Source: Alphaproteobacteria bacterium
Lineage (GTDB): Bacteria; Pseudomonadota; Alphaproteobacteria; Micropepsales; Micropepsaceae
DNA: 64,000 nucleotides
Assembly: GCA_017307355.1 (NCBI GenBank)
Contig: JAFKFG010000016.1
Coordinates: 1 to 64,000 of the forward strand
Reading direction: 5' to 3'
The translations under genes were made by a program, and so were the position numbers. How positions within the stretch are numbered: position 1 is the stretch's first letter; every line of letters begins with the position of its first letter. Shown piece by piece: positions 18,210 through 26,096 of the stretch. Under the pieces are notes generated by a model. It was not told where the DNA came from. It ran no database searches and saw nothing but the letters and a program-made list of their open reading frames with translations.

Positions 18210-19268
18210 ATGCCCGAGAACCTCACTTATAAAGATGCCGGCGTCGATATCGATGCAGGTGAAGAACTGGTCGCCCGCATCGCGCCCGCCGCCCGCGCCA
18301 CGCGGCGCTCCGGCGCCGACGCGGACCTGGGCGGCTTCGGCGGGCTGTTCGACATCAAGGCGGCAGGCTTCAGGGACCCCGTGCTGGTGGCTGCCACCGA
18401 CCGCGTCGGCACCCAGCTCAAGATCGCCATCGACACCGGTCTGTTCGACAGCATCGGCCAGGACCTGGTGGCGATGTGCGTCAACGACATCGTGGTGCAG
18501 GGCGCCGAGCCTCTTTTCTTTCTGGACTATTACGCCAGCGCCAAGCTGGACGTGGATGCGGCGGCGCGGGTGATCCAAGGGATCGCGCGGGCCTGCAAGG
18601 AATCCGGCTGCGCCCTGATCGGGGGCGAGACCGCCGAGATGCCCGGTCTTTATGCCAAAGGCGATTTCGACCTGGCGGGTTTTTCCGTGGGCGCGGTGGA
18701 ACGCGGCCATGTGCTGCCCCGCACCGCCGAGATGATGGCCGGCGATGTGCTGATCGGCGTGGCCTCGTCGGGCGTGCATTCCAACGGCTATTCGCTGGTA
18801 CGCAAGGTGGTGGAAAAAAGCGGCCTCGCCTGGGACGCCGAAGCGCCTTTCGCGCCGGGCAGGAAACTGGGCGAAGCGCTTCTCACACCCACCCGGCTCT
18901 ATGTGAAAAGCGCCCTAGAAGCGTTGCGCGTGGGCGGCGTCAAAGGCTTCGCCCATATCACCGGCGGCGGGATCACGGAGAATCTTCCCCGCGCCCTGCC
19001 CGAAGGCATGGATGCGGAAGTCGATCTGGACAGCTGGACGCCCTCGCCCGTGTTCGGCTGGATGGCCCGGTCCGCGGGGATCGAAGCGCCGGAAATGCTG
19101 CGCACTTTCAATTGCGGCATCGGCATGGTGGCGGTGGTGTCGGAGAAATGCTCCGGCCATGTCATCGAAGCCTTCCAGCAATGCGGTGACAAAGCCATGC
19201 GCCTGGGCCGTCTGATCCCCGGCAGCGGCGAGGCCAAGGTCGTCTATCGCGGGGCCTTGAAGCTTTGA
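18210..19268 (+). CDS. purM: Phosphoribosylformylglycinamidine cyclo-ligase
   Basis: PurM (AIR synthetase) closes the imidazole ring in step five of purine synthesis, using ATP. The 352-residue product has the conserved N-terminal [11 protein letters not shown] and the DLGGFGG loop. It also has [32 protein letters not shown] and the GGETAEMPG motif near residue 142. Length is normal. purN follows with a four-base overlap, so the two steps are cotranslated. It is divergent from the DUF1800/DUF1501 pair. No PurR-like operator could be recognised in the 91-bp gap. Confidence 0.98.
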   Translation: MPENLTYKDAGVDIDAGEELVARIAPAARATRRSGADADLGGFGGLFDIKAAGFRDPVLVAATDRVGTQLKIAIDTGLFDSIGQDLVAMCVNDIVVQGAEPLFFLDYYASAKLDVDAAARVIQGIARACKESGCALIGGETAEMPGLYAKGDFDLAGFSVGAVERGHVLPRTAEMMAGDVLIGVASSGVHSNGYSLVRKVVEKSGLAWDAEAPFAPGRKLGEALLTPTRLYVKSALEALRVGGVKGFAHITGGGITENLPRALPEGMDAEVDLDSWTPSPVFGWMARSAGIEAPEMLRTFNCGIGMVAVVSEKCSGHVIEAFQQCGDKAMRLGRLIPGSGEAKVVYRGALKL

Positions 19269-19873
19269 AAAGGGTCGGCGTCTTGATTTCCGGCCGGGGC
19301 AGCAATCTCGGCGCCTTGATCGCGGACCAGGCGAACGCGCCATACAAGATCGTGTCGGTGATCTCCAATATCGAAGGCGCGGGCGGTCTTGCGCGCGCCG
19401 CCGAGGCCGGAATCGCCACCCAAGTCATTCCGCATAAAGGCCCACTTGGAACAAACAAGACCCGCGAAGATTTCGACGCCGAACTGGACGCCGCCTTGCG
19501 CGCGGCGGGTGTGGAAATCGTCTGCCTGGCGGGCTTCATGCGCATCCTGTCGGACGGCTTCACCCGCGCCTGGGAAGGGCGGTTGATCAACATCCATCCG
19601 TCCCTGTTGCCCGCTTATAAAGGCACCCATGTCCATGAACGGGTGATCGAGGCGCGCGAATCCCAATCCGGCGCCTCGGTGCATTTCGTGGTGCCGGAAC
19701 TGGATGCGGGACCGGTGATCGCCCAGGCCCGGGTGCCGGTGCATGCCGACGATTCTCCCGACACGCTGGCGGCACGGGTGCTGGAGGTCGAACACAAATT
19801 ATATCCCGCCGCGCTGCGTCTTCTGGCGGACGGAAAAGTGAAACTGGAAAAAGGCCTGGCGGTTTTCGGCTAG
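19265..19873 (+). CDS. purN: Phosphoribosylglycinamide formyltransferase (folate-dependent)
   Basis: PurN transfers a formyl group from 10-formyl-tetrahydrofolate to GAR, step three of purine synthesis. The product has 202 residues. It begins at a TTG overlapping the purM stop (TTGA) and reads [18 protein letters not shown]. The catalytic Asn/His pair is in [16 protein letters not shown], and the Asp in [15 protein letters not shown]. Its TAG stop shares a CTAG palindrome with the stop of the convergent GIY-YIG gene, so the two reading frames overlap by three or four bases. Confidence 0.97.
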   Translation: MKRVGVLISGRGSNLGALIADQANAPYKIVSVISNIEGAGGLARAAEAGIATQVIPHKGPLGTNKTREDFDAELDAALRAAGVEIVCLAGFMRILSDGFTRAWEGRLINIHPSLLPAYKGTHVHERVIEARESQSGASVHFVVPELDAGPVIAQARVPVHADDSPDTLAARVLEVEHKLYPAALRLLADGKVKLEKGLAVFG

Positions 19874-20207
19874 GCGAACAGCTTGGCCGCGCCTTCTTGC
19901 GCGCGCCAATAGGCCTCGCGATCCTTCAGCAGCAATCCGATCATTTCGGGATTGTCGTCTTCCACCACTTCCAGGATTTCGAACCGGAAGGCGTCGGCGC
20001 CATGGCGGGCCCATACCTGCTGCAGGGCTTTGTTCATGTGATTGCCCATGCGCAGCTGAAACCAGATTCCGTTCCGCTGGCTGTCGAGGTCGCGCGAGAT
20101 GCCGGTCCATGTGACATTCTCCGTCACGCAGCGGATGGCGAAGATGCCGGGTCGGGTTTTGCGCTCCTTATATTCCCGGCCAGGTCTTTTCTGCGCGCGC
20201 CCGTCAT
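19870..20207 (-). CDS. GIY-YIG nuclease-like protein, probably frameshifted near its N-terminus
   Basis: The downstream frame encodes KERKTRPGIFAIRC, WTGISRDLDSQRNGIWFQL, RMGNHMNKALQQVW and FRFEILEVVEDDNPE. This matches the small alphaproteobacterial GIY-YIG proteins (GIY seen as GIF, YIG as WTG). No ATG lies near the domain in that frame; the candidates are TTG at 20256 or ATG at 20304, both deep inside the SDR gene. An ATG overlapping the SDR stop codon (ATGA at 20204-20207) starts a different frame reading MTGARRKDLA. One added base near 20175-20181 would join it to REYKERKTRPGIF, the expected N-terminus. A natural frameshift or a sequencing error in the CCCGG/GGCC stretch is therefore likely. 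Function in DNA cleavage is unproven. Confidence 0.65.
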
Positions 20208-21040
20208 TGTCCCACTCCCGAAATCTCCGCCGAAATGTCCCACAGTCGTTTGGCAGCCCGGTCGTCGCGCGCTGCCGGCGATGGCATGTCGATCTTGCAT
20301 TCATAGAAATAGGCGCCATTCACCTGTGCCACATTCTCCGAGGCGGCGAGATAGACCAGGGTCTTGGCGCCGTCCTCTTCCGAGATCGCGGTCAGGCGCT
20401 TCGCCGCCCAGACCCCGATCGCCAGCAATCCGCCCGACTGGTCGCCGAAACGGGTGGCGACAAACCCCGGATGCAGGCAATTGGCCGTAACGCCGCTGCC
20501 CGCGATGCGCCGCGCCAGCTGGCGGGTAAACAGGATGTTGCAGAGCTTGGAGCGCGCATAGACGGGAAATCCCGAATAGCCGCGCCGGCTCTGCGGATCG
20601 TCCAAATCCAGCACCGCGCGCCGGTGCGCGCCCGACGCGGTCGAGACGATGCGAGCGCCCGGCTTCAGCCTGGGCAGAAGCATATTGGTGATCACGAAAT
20701 AGGACATGTGGTTGAGCGCGAAGGTCCGCTCCAGCCCGTCGCGGGTTTCCTGGCGCGTGCCGAACACCGCACCCGCATTGTTGATCAGGACATCGATCTG
20801 CGGCTCTTCGGCGATCTCGCCCGCCACCCGCTTCATTTCGGCCAGAAGGGACAGGTCCGCCAGATGGGCCGCATGTTCCACCGCGCCGTTCGCGCGGCGC
20901 AGCTTTTCCATCGTGGCGGCGGCGCGGATCTGATCGCGCGCGGTAAAGACGATGCGCGCGCCCCGCTCCGCCAGGCGGATGGCGGCAACCTCGCCGATGC
21001 CCGAGGTAGCGCCCGTGATGACGATGGTTTTTCCGCACAC
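20204..21040 (-). CDS. Short-chain dehydrogenase/reductase (retinol dehydrogenase-like)
   Basis: The 278-residue Rossmann-fold oxidoreductase has the nucleotide-binding motif TGATSGIG at about residues 9-16, the NNAG motif (VLINNAGAVFG), and a catalytic region with Ser in VSTASGAHR and YARSKLCNILF carrying the Tyr-x3-Lys pair. The pattern resembles the retinol dehydrogenase/WW-domain oxidoreductase-like SDR group, with NADP(H) likely. Substrate is unknown. The start is a GTG at 21040; its only Shine-Dalgarno-like sequence, GGGAG, lies in the 3' arm of the ndk terminator hairpin. The gene may overlap a small GIY-YIG gene downstream by four bases. Confidence 0.85.
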   Translation of the reverse strand: MCGKTIVITGATSGIGEVAAIRLAERGARIVFTARDQIRAAATMEKLRRANGAVEHAAHLADLSLLAEMKRVAGEIAEEPQIDVLINNAGAVFGTRQETRDGLERTFALNHMSYFVITNMLLPRLKPGARIVSTASGAHRRAVLDLDDPQSRRGYSGFPVYARSKLCNILFTRQLARRIAGSGVTANCLHPGFVATRFGDQSGGLLAIGVWAAKRLTAISEEDGAKTLVYLAASENVAQVNGAYFYECKIDMPSPAARDDRAAKRLWDISAEISGVGQ

Positions 21041-21041
21041 G

Positions 21042-21075
21042 AAAAAGGCTCCCGTCCGATTGGGACGGGAGCCTT
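21042..21075 (-). terminator. Rho-independent terminator of ndk
   Basis: On the minus strand a perfect GC-rich stem (GGCTCCCGTCC / GGACGGGAGCC, extendable to 13 bp) with a five-base loop is followed by a run of five T residues. It starts 37 bases after the ndk stop codon. The run of Ts ends two bases before the GTG of the next gene. Confidence 0.9.
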
Positions 21076-21111
21076 ATATCCTATTCGCGGACTTTATTCG
21101 TCGGCGGGCGT

Positions 21112-21534
21112 TCAGCTGTGGATGTCGAGATCGCTGAAGAAGAAGCGGATCTCGTTGGCGGCGGTTTCCGCCGCGTCGGATCCATGCACCGAATTGGCTT
21201 CGATGCTCTCGGCGAATTCCTTGCGGATGGTTCCCGGCATGGCGTTGGCCGGATTGGTCGCGCCCATCACTTCGCGGTTGCGGGCGATGGCGTTCTCGCC
21301 TTCCAGCACCTGCACCACCACGGGACCCGAGGTCATGAAATCCACCAGGCTGCGGAAGAAGGGCCGCTCGCGATGCACGCCGTAAAAGGCTTCGGCCTGG
21401 GCGGTGGAAAGACGGATGCGGCGGCTGGCGACGACGCGAAGACCCGCATCTTCGAACTTGGCGATGATCTTGCCGGTGAGGTTCCGGCGCGTAGCGTCCG
21501 GCTTGATGATGGAAAGGGTGCGCTCGACGGCCAT
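21112..21534 (-). CDS. ndk: Nucleoside diphosphate kinase
   Basis: Ndk equalises nucleoside di- and triphosphates through a phosphohistidine intermediate. The 140-residue product starts [18 protein letters not shown]. The active-site segment [12 protein letters not shown] places the catalytic His at residue 117. Length and motifs are canonical. An upstream in-frame ATG at 21573 would add 13 residues with no family support, so the ATG at 21534 is used. A strong terminator follows. The ABC-F gene is divergent from it. Confidence 0.98.
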   Translation of the reverse strand: MAVERTLSIIKPDATRRNLTGKIIAKFEDAGLRVVASRRIRLSTAQAEAFYGVHRERPFFRSLVDFMTSGPVVVQVLEGENAIARNREVMGATNPANAMPGTIRKEFAESIEANSVHGSDAAETAANEIRFFFSDLDIHS

Positions 21535-21668
21535 AGGAACTCCGGAAATTTTGAAAACGGGCGCCTTATGCAATGGGCTTGGGCAAAGGGCAAGGCCAAG
21601 GCGGCATCAAGGAACGGCCACGCTTCGGCCCCTTGCTGGCGAGCCATGACAAGTTATAAGGCCCCCAA

Positions 21669-23549
21669 ATGCTGGCAATCGACAACATTGTGGTGCGGAT
21701 CGCGGGGCGGGAAATCCTCTCCGGCGCCACCGCCAATCTTCCCGCGGGCCGTCGCATCGGCCTGGTCGGCCGCAACGGCGCGGGAAAATCCACCCTGTTC
21801 AAGGTGATCCTGGGGCAACTTCACCCCGATGACGGCCGTGTCAGCTGGCCCAATGCCTGGCGGGTGGGCGCGGTGGCGCAGGAAGCGCCCGGCACCGATG
21901 TCAGCCTGATCGACACCGTCCTGGAGGCCGATGCCGAGCGCACCCGGCTTCTGGCCGAGGCCGAGCATGAGACCGATGGTCACAAGCTGGGCGACATTTA
22001 TTCCCGGCTGGACGCGATCGACGCCTATACCGCGCCGGCCCGCGCGGCCGAGATCCTGGCCGGCCTGGGATTTTCCGCCGAGGACCAGCTGCGCCCCTGC
22101 CGCGAATTTTCCGGCGGCTGGCGCATGCGCGTGGCGCTGGCGGCGATCCTGTTTTCCGCTCCCGACTTGTTGCTGCTGGACGAACCCACCAACTATCTGG
22201 ATCTGGAAGGCGTGCTGTGGCTGGAAAATTTTCTCCAGAAATATCGCGGCACCGTGGTGATCGTCAGCCATGACCGCGATCTTCTGAATACGGCCGCCGA
22301 ATTCATTCTTCATCTCGAGCGCGGCAAACTCACGCTCTATACCGGCAATTACGACACCTTCGTCGAGACCCGCGCCGCCAAGCGCGCGCTGGATGTCGCC
22401 TTCGCCAAGAAGCAGGAAGCGGCCCGCGCCCATATGCAGGCGTTCGTCGACCGTTTCAAAGCCAAGGCCTCCAAGGCGCGTCAGGCACAGAGCCGCATGA
22501 AGATGCTGGCCAGATTGACCGTGGTGGACGTGCCGGTGGACGAGCATGTGGCGCCGATCCGCATCCCCGCCGCCACCGAAGCCAGCCCGCCTCTGATCAC
22601 CATGGACCGCGCCTCGGTCGGCTATGAGCCGGGAAGGCCCATTCTCACGGGACTTTCCTTCCGTTTCGATCCGGAAGACCGGATCGCGCTCCTGGGCAAG
22701 AACGGCAACGGCAAATCCACCCTGGCAAAACTTCTGGCAGGAAAGCTGGAAGCGATGGGCGGCGAATTCGTGCGCGCCCGCAAGCTGGTGGTGGGCTATT
22801 TCGCCCAGCACCAGCAGGAAGAACTCGATACGTCCATCACGCCGGTCGAGACTTTGTCGCGGCTTCGCCCGAAGCTCACCATCGAACAGGTGCGGGGACA
22901 GTTGGGCGGCTTCGGCTTTTCCGCCGACAAGGCCCTCACCAAGGTGGGGCAGTTGTCGGGCGGCGAGCGGGCGCGGCTGATGCTGGCGCTTGCGACCCTG
23001 GACAAGCCCAATCTCCTGATCCTGGACGAGCCCACCAACCATCTGGACATTGACGCGCGCACCGAGCTTTTGAACGCGCTCAACGATTTCGACGGCGCGG
23101 TGGTCCTGGTCAGCCATGACCGCCGCCTGATCGAGGCGACCGCCGACCGCTTGCTGCTGGTGGCGGACGGAAAAGTCGCGCCCTTCGAAGGCGACCTCGA
23201 CGATTACCGGCGTTTCCTTTTGTCGGGCGACAACAAGCCCACCCGTCGCGTCGAGCCCGAGGACAAGCCGACCAAGGAAGCGACGCGGCGCGGCAATGCC
23301 GAACGGCGCCGGGAACTCAAGCCGCTCAAGGACCGAATCGATTCGGCGGAAGCGCAGGTCGCCACCCTGCAGGCGGAACTGGCCAAGCTCGACCGGGCTT
23401 TGTCCGACCCCCTGCTCTTTGCCCAAGATCCCGCCAAGGGCAGTGCCGTTTCCAAAAAACGCGCCGAAGCCGCGCGGAAGCTGGCCGCCGCCGAAAGCCA
23501 GTGGCTGGCGGCACAGGAAGAATATGAAGGGGCGATGGCCGAAGGCTGA
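21669..23549 (+). CDS. ABC-F family ATP-binding cassette protein
   Basis: This 626-residue soluble protein has two ABC ATPase domains and no membrane domain. Domain one has Walker A GRNGAGKST, signature EFSGGWRMRVALA and Walker B LLLLDEPTNYLD. A linker rich in Lys, Arg and Ala follows (KARQAQSRMKML). Domain two has GKNGNGKST, LSGGERARLML and LILDEPTNHLD. A charged C-terminal coiled coil covers about residues 525-626. ABC-F proteins act on the ribosome, either relieving stalls or conferring antibiotic protection. The linker and C-terminal coil fit the housekeeping Uup/YheS-like types rather than resistance factors, but the exact subclass needs a tree. Confidence 0.92.
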   Translation: MLAIDNIVVRIAGREILSGATANLPAGRRIGLVGRNGAGKSTLFKVILGQLHPDDGRVSWPNAWRVGAVAQEAPGTDVSLIDTVLEADAERTRLLAEAEHETDGHKLGDIYSRLDAIDAYTAPARAAEILAGLGFSAEDQLRPCREFSGGWRMRVALAAILFSAPDLLLLDEPTNYLDLEGVLWLENFLQKYRGTVVIVSHDRDLLNTAAEFILHLERGKLTLYTGNYDTFVETRAAKRALDVAFAKKQEAARAHMQAFVDRFKAKASKARQAQSRMKMLARLTVVDVPVDEHVAPIRIPAATEASPPLITMDRASVGYEPGRPILTGLSFRFDPEDRIALLGKNGNGKSTLAKLLAGKLEAMGGEFVRARKLVVGYFAQHQQEELDTSITPVETLSRLRPKLTIEQVRGQLGGFGFSADKALTKVGQLSGGERARLMLALATLDKPNLLILDEPTNHLDIDARTELLNALNDFDGAVVLVSHDRRLIEATADRLLLVADGKVAPFEGDLDDYRRFLLSGDNKPTRRVEPEDKPTKEATRRGNAERRRELKPLKDRIDSAEAQVATLQAELAKLDRALSDPLLFAQDPAKGSAVSKKRAEAARKLAAAESQWLAAQEEYEGAMAEG

Positions 23550-23613
23550 CCGCCCGGCGTCACTTTGCCGGCGGCCAAAGCTGGTTAATTGGCGACATTT
23601 GTATTGGCCACAA

Positions 23614-23628
23614 TTAAAACTGTGTTAG
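23614..23628. promoter_or_regulatory. CtrA-like motif upstream of lpxD
   Basis: The bases TTAA, seven intervening bases, then TTAG resemble the CtrA recognition sequence TTAA-N7-TTAA with one mismatch, 34 bp upstream of the lpxD start codon. CtrA is the cell-cycle regulator common in alphaproteobacteria. A chance occurrence is quite possible. Confidence 0.25.
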
Positions 23629-23661
23629 CGTCGTAAACGGGGGCGCAGCGCCGGGTCGAGT

Positions 23662-24699
23662 ATGTCGGATAGCCGCTTTTTTCGCGCGGAAGGTCCATTT
23701 TCCTTGGGCCAGATCGCTGGAGTCGTGGGCGCCGAGCTGGCCCAGCCCGAGCGCGCGGACGAATTGATCCATGACGTCGCCGAGCTGACGGATGCCACGC
23801 CCGGCCAATTGGCTGTTTTCTCCGACGCCCGCCATGCCCCGGCTTTCGCCGCCTGTCATGCCAGCGTGGTCGTCACCAGCCGCAAGCTCAGCCAATACCC
23901 GCACAATGGTAGCGCCCTGCTCCTGGCCGACGATCCCCGGCTGACCTTCGCGCGCATCGGCAAGCTGTTCTATCCTTGCCCCCGGCCCAAGGCTTCCATC
24001 CATTCGCGCGCCTTCGTCGCCGCCAGCGCGGTGATCGGCGCGGACACCGAAATCGGCGCGGGCGCGGTGGTGGGCGAGAATGCCCAGGTGGGCGCGCGCT
24101 GCCATATCGCCGCCAATGCCGTGATCGCCGACGGGGTGATCATCGGCGACGACACCGTGATCGGCGCCAACAGCAGCATCAGCCATGCGCTGATCGGCGC
24201 GCGTGTCCGCATTGCGGAAAATGTCTCCATCGGCGGCGAAGGCTTCGGCTTCGTGCCCGGCCCCAAAGGCCCCATGCGCGTTTTTCAAGTGGGCCGCGTG
24301 ATCATCGAAGACCAGGTCGAGATCGGCGGCAACTGCGCCATCGACCGCGGCTCCTTGGGCGATACCGTGATCGGCGCCATGACCGCGATCGATAACCTGG
24401 TCCAGATCGGACACAATGTGAAACTGGGCAAAGGCTGCATCATCGCGGGCCAGGCCGGCGTCGCCGGCTCCACCACGTTGGGTGACTATGTGATGGTAGG
24501 CGGCGCGGTATCGATTTCCGATCACCTCACCATCGGCAGCGGCGCCAGGATCGCGGGCAAAAGCGGCGTGATGCGCGATGTGGCCCCGGGCGAGACCGTG
24601 GCGGGCTATCCGGCCGTTCCGGTGCGCCAATGGCACAAGCAGACCGCCGCGCTGGCACGATTGGTCGCGCGCGCCTGCGGCAGGACCGATCCGGCTTAA
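23662..24699 (+). CDS. lpxD: UDP-3-O-acylglucosamine N-acyltransferase
   Basis: LpxD adds the second acyl chain to the lipid A precursor, using acyl-ACP. The 345-residue product has an N-terminal uridine-binding domain ([13 protein letters not shown] and so on). A long left-handed beta-helix follows, of hexapeptide repeats with [IV]G at regular spacing from about residue 110, and [17 protein letters not shown] carries the catalytic His. A C-terminal helix ends the protein. It is not in the usual bamA-lpxD-fabZ-lpxA cluster here, standing alone between the ABC-F gene and a convergent TPR gene. Together with lptD/F/G it shows that the organism makes lipopolysaccharide. Confidence 0.95.
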   Translation: MSDSRFFRAEGPFSLGQIAGVVGAELAQPERADELIHDVAELTDATPGQLAVFSDARHAPAFAACHASVVVTSRKLSQYPHNGSALLLADDPRLTFARIGKLFYPCPRPKASIHSRAFVAASAVIGADTEIGAGAVVGENAQVGARCHIAANAVIADGVIIGDDTVIGANSSISHALIGARVRIAENVSIGGEGFGFVPGPKGPMRVFQVGRVIIEDQVEIGGNCAIDRGSLGDTVIGAMTAIDNLVQIGHNVKLGKGCIIAGQAGVAGSTTLGDYVMVGGAVSISDHLTIGSGARIAGKSGVMRDVAPGETVAGYPAVPVRQWHKQTAALARLVARACGRTDPA

Positions 24700-24700
24700 T

Positions 24701-24731
24701 TCCGGAATCTTTGTTTTGTCGCGATTCCGGA
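24701..24731. repeat. Inverted repeat downstream of lpxD
   Basis: Nine-base arms (TCCGGAATC and GATTCCGGA) flank a T-rich 13-base loop, one base after the lpxD stop codon and before the convergent TPR gene. There is no following T-run, so it may protect mRNA ends rather than terminate in the classical way. Confidence 0.4.
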
Positions 24732-24783
24732 CGGGGTTGGTAGCGGCAGCGCACCAACGCGACACACTTTCCCTGGAACCGCT

Positions 24784-25569
24784 CTATTTCAGATTCTGGC
24801 GCGCGATGCGCACCCATTCCATCTGACGGCGGCGATAATAGCCGGGCGCGCCCTTCACCGAATCCAGGATCTCGCGAAAATATTGCTGGGCCCGCTGGTC
24901 CTGGCCGAGCTGGCGCAGCAGAAGCGCAAAGCGGCAGCGCGCTTCCTCGCCGGGATAACGCGGCACCACGATCTCATATTGCTTCACCGCTTCGTCATTC
25001 TTGCCTTGCAGCGCCAGAGCGCGGGCGTAATCCAGTTCGGCGTCGGCATCCGAGGCATTGGGATCGACCTGTTTCAACTGCTTGAACAGAGCCTCCGCCG
25101 CCACGCCGTCGCCCGACAGCATTTTCGCGCGCGCCAATCCTTTGAGCAGGGTGGTGTCGTGACCGCCCAAAGGCCCGGACATGGCGCTCTCATACAACTC
25201 CACCGCGTCGGCGAAGCGGCCCATCTTGATGCATTCCTCGGCCAAAGCGCGCTTGGCATCGGCGGATCCCACGGTGGCGACCTGACGTTGCTTTTCGCGG
25301 AAGGCCCGCCCCGGATCGGCGGCATTCACCACATTGTCGGCGAAACGCCGCGCCGGCGCGCTGGACCACAGGCCCGGCAGGATGACGACGAAGACATAGA
25401 CCGCCCAGAGCCCGAAATTGGCCAGGATGGCCAAGCCCCCAACCACGAAGCCCGAAATGGAAAGCAATCCCAGCGCCGCAAGCCAGAGCGGCGACTGGCC
25501 GGTGCGGAAGACGTGATAAACCAGCGCCAGGTTGATCACGAAAATGCCAATGGTGATGGGATCGAACAA
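24784..25569 (-). CDS. Membrane-anchored tetratricopeptide-repeat protein
   Basis: The product has about 261 residues from a TTG start at 25569 preceded by AGGA. Two or three N-terminal hydrophobic segments (ITIGIFVINLALVYHVF, then ALGLLSISGFVVGGLAIL, AVYVFVVILPGLW) are followed by a soluble part from about residue 100 with TPR-like helices (CIKMGRFADAVELYESAM, ALALQGKNDEAVKQYEIVV, LRQLGQDQRAQQYFREIL). The soluble part may face either side. Function is unknown; a scaffold or assembly role is only an inference from the TPRs. It lies 11 bp downstream of holC and is probably cotranscribed with it. ATG-initiated alternatives lie inside holC. Confidence 0.75.
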   Translation of the reverse strand: MFDPITIGIFVINLALVYHVFRTGQSPLWLAALGLLSISGFVVGGLAILANFGLWAVYVFVVILPGLWSSAPARRFADNVVNAADPGRAFREKQRQVATVGSADAKRALAEECIKMGRFADAVELYESAMSGPLGGHDTTLLKGLARAKMLSGDGVAAEALFKQLKQVDPNASDADAELDYARALALQGKNDEAVKQYEIVVPRYPGEEARCRFALLLRQLGQDQRAQQYFREILDSVKGAPGYYRRRQMEWVRIARQNLK

Positions 25570-25580
25570 AACGGAAAATC

Positions 25581-26045
25581 CTAATTCTGTTTCTCGAATT
25601 TGCCGGAAGCGGATTCCTTCCAATAGGTCACGTCATGGCCTGCTTCTTTTGCGTCCTTCCAGGCGGCGCGAGCATTGCCAAGCATGGCGGAATCGCGCCC
25701 GTCGAATAGCATTACCACACGCGACAATGATGAAAGCCTCGCATTTCGCCAATCGGCGGGCCGCGCCCCGCCGACGCAGAACAAGATCTGCGCGTTATTG
25801 GGATTCTCGTCTTCCACCGTGATCAGCACCGGCTGGCGGGCGGCCTCGCCATCGCCCGATTGGGCATGCGCCAGGAATGACTGATCGTCATAAGTCCAGA
25901 GCAGATTGTCGAGCGCGTCGGACCGCTCCGAACTGTCGGTCTTGATCACCGCCCGCCAGCCGCGCTCCAGCGACTTCTCGATCAGCCCCGGCAGCACGTC
26001 TTCCAGCGCGCGGCGTTCCAGATGGTAAAATAGCGTTTCCGTCAT
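25581..26045 (-). CDS. holC: DNA polymerase III subunit chi
   Basis: The chi subunit links the clamp loader to single-strand binding protein. The 154-residue product has the family opening MTETLFYHLERRALEDVLPGL and LIEKSLERGWRAVI. It continues with DNLLWTYDDQSFLAH and the VLFDGRD-like block VVMLFDGRDSAML. Length is typical of alphaproteobacterial HolC. It is 51 bp downstream of pepA on the same strand; pepA-holC adjacency is conserved in many proteobacteria. The TPR gene follows 11 bp later. Confidence 0.9.
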   Translation of the reverse strand: MTETLFYHLERRALEDVLPGLIEKSLERGWRAVIKTDSSERSDALDNLLWTYDDQSFLAHAQSGDGEAARQPVLITVEDENPNNAQILFCVGGARPADWRNARLSSLSRVVMLFDGRDSAMLGNARAAWKDAKEAGHDVTYWKESASGKFEKQN

Positions 26046-26096
26046 CGGATGGATTTCCCGCCGCCGAAAGCTAAGCCAGGACGGACAGCGACGCCG

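Noticed and set aside
18210..21040. Mobile element carrying the GIY-YIG gene
   Set aside because: GIY-YIG folds occur in homing endonucleases, but this is the small host-type subfamily; there is no intron, inverted repeat or disrupted host gene.
21669..23549. Antibiotic-resistance ABC-F protein
   Set aside because: The inter-domain linker and the C-terminal coiled coil resemble housekeeping Uup/YheS types, and no resistance context is present.
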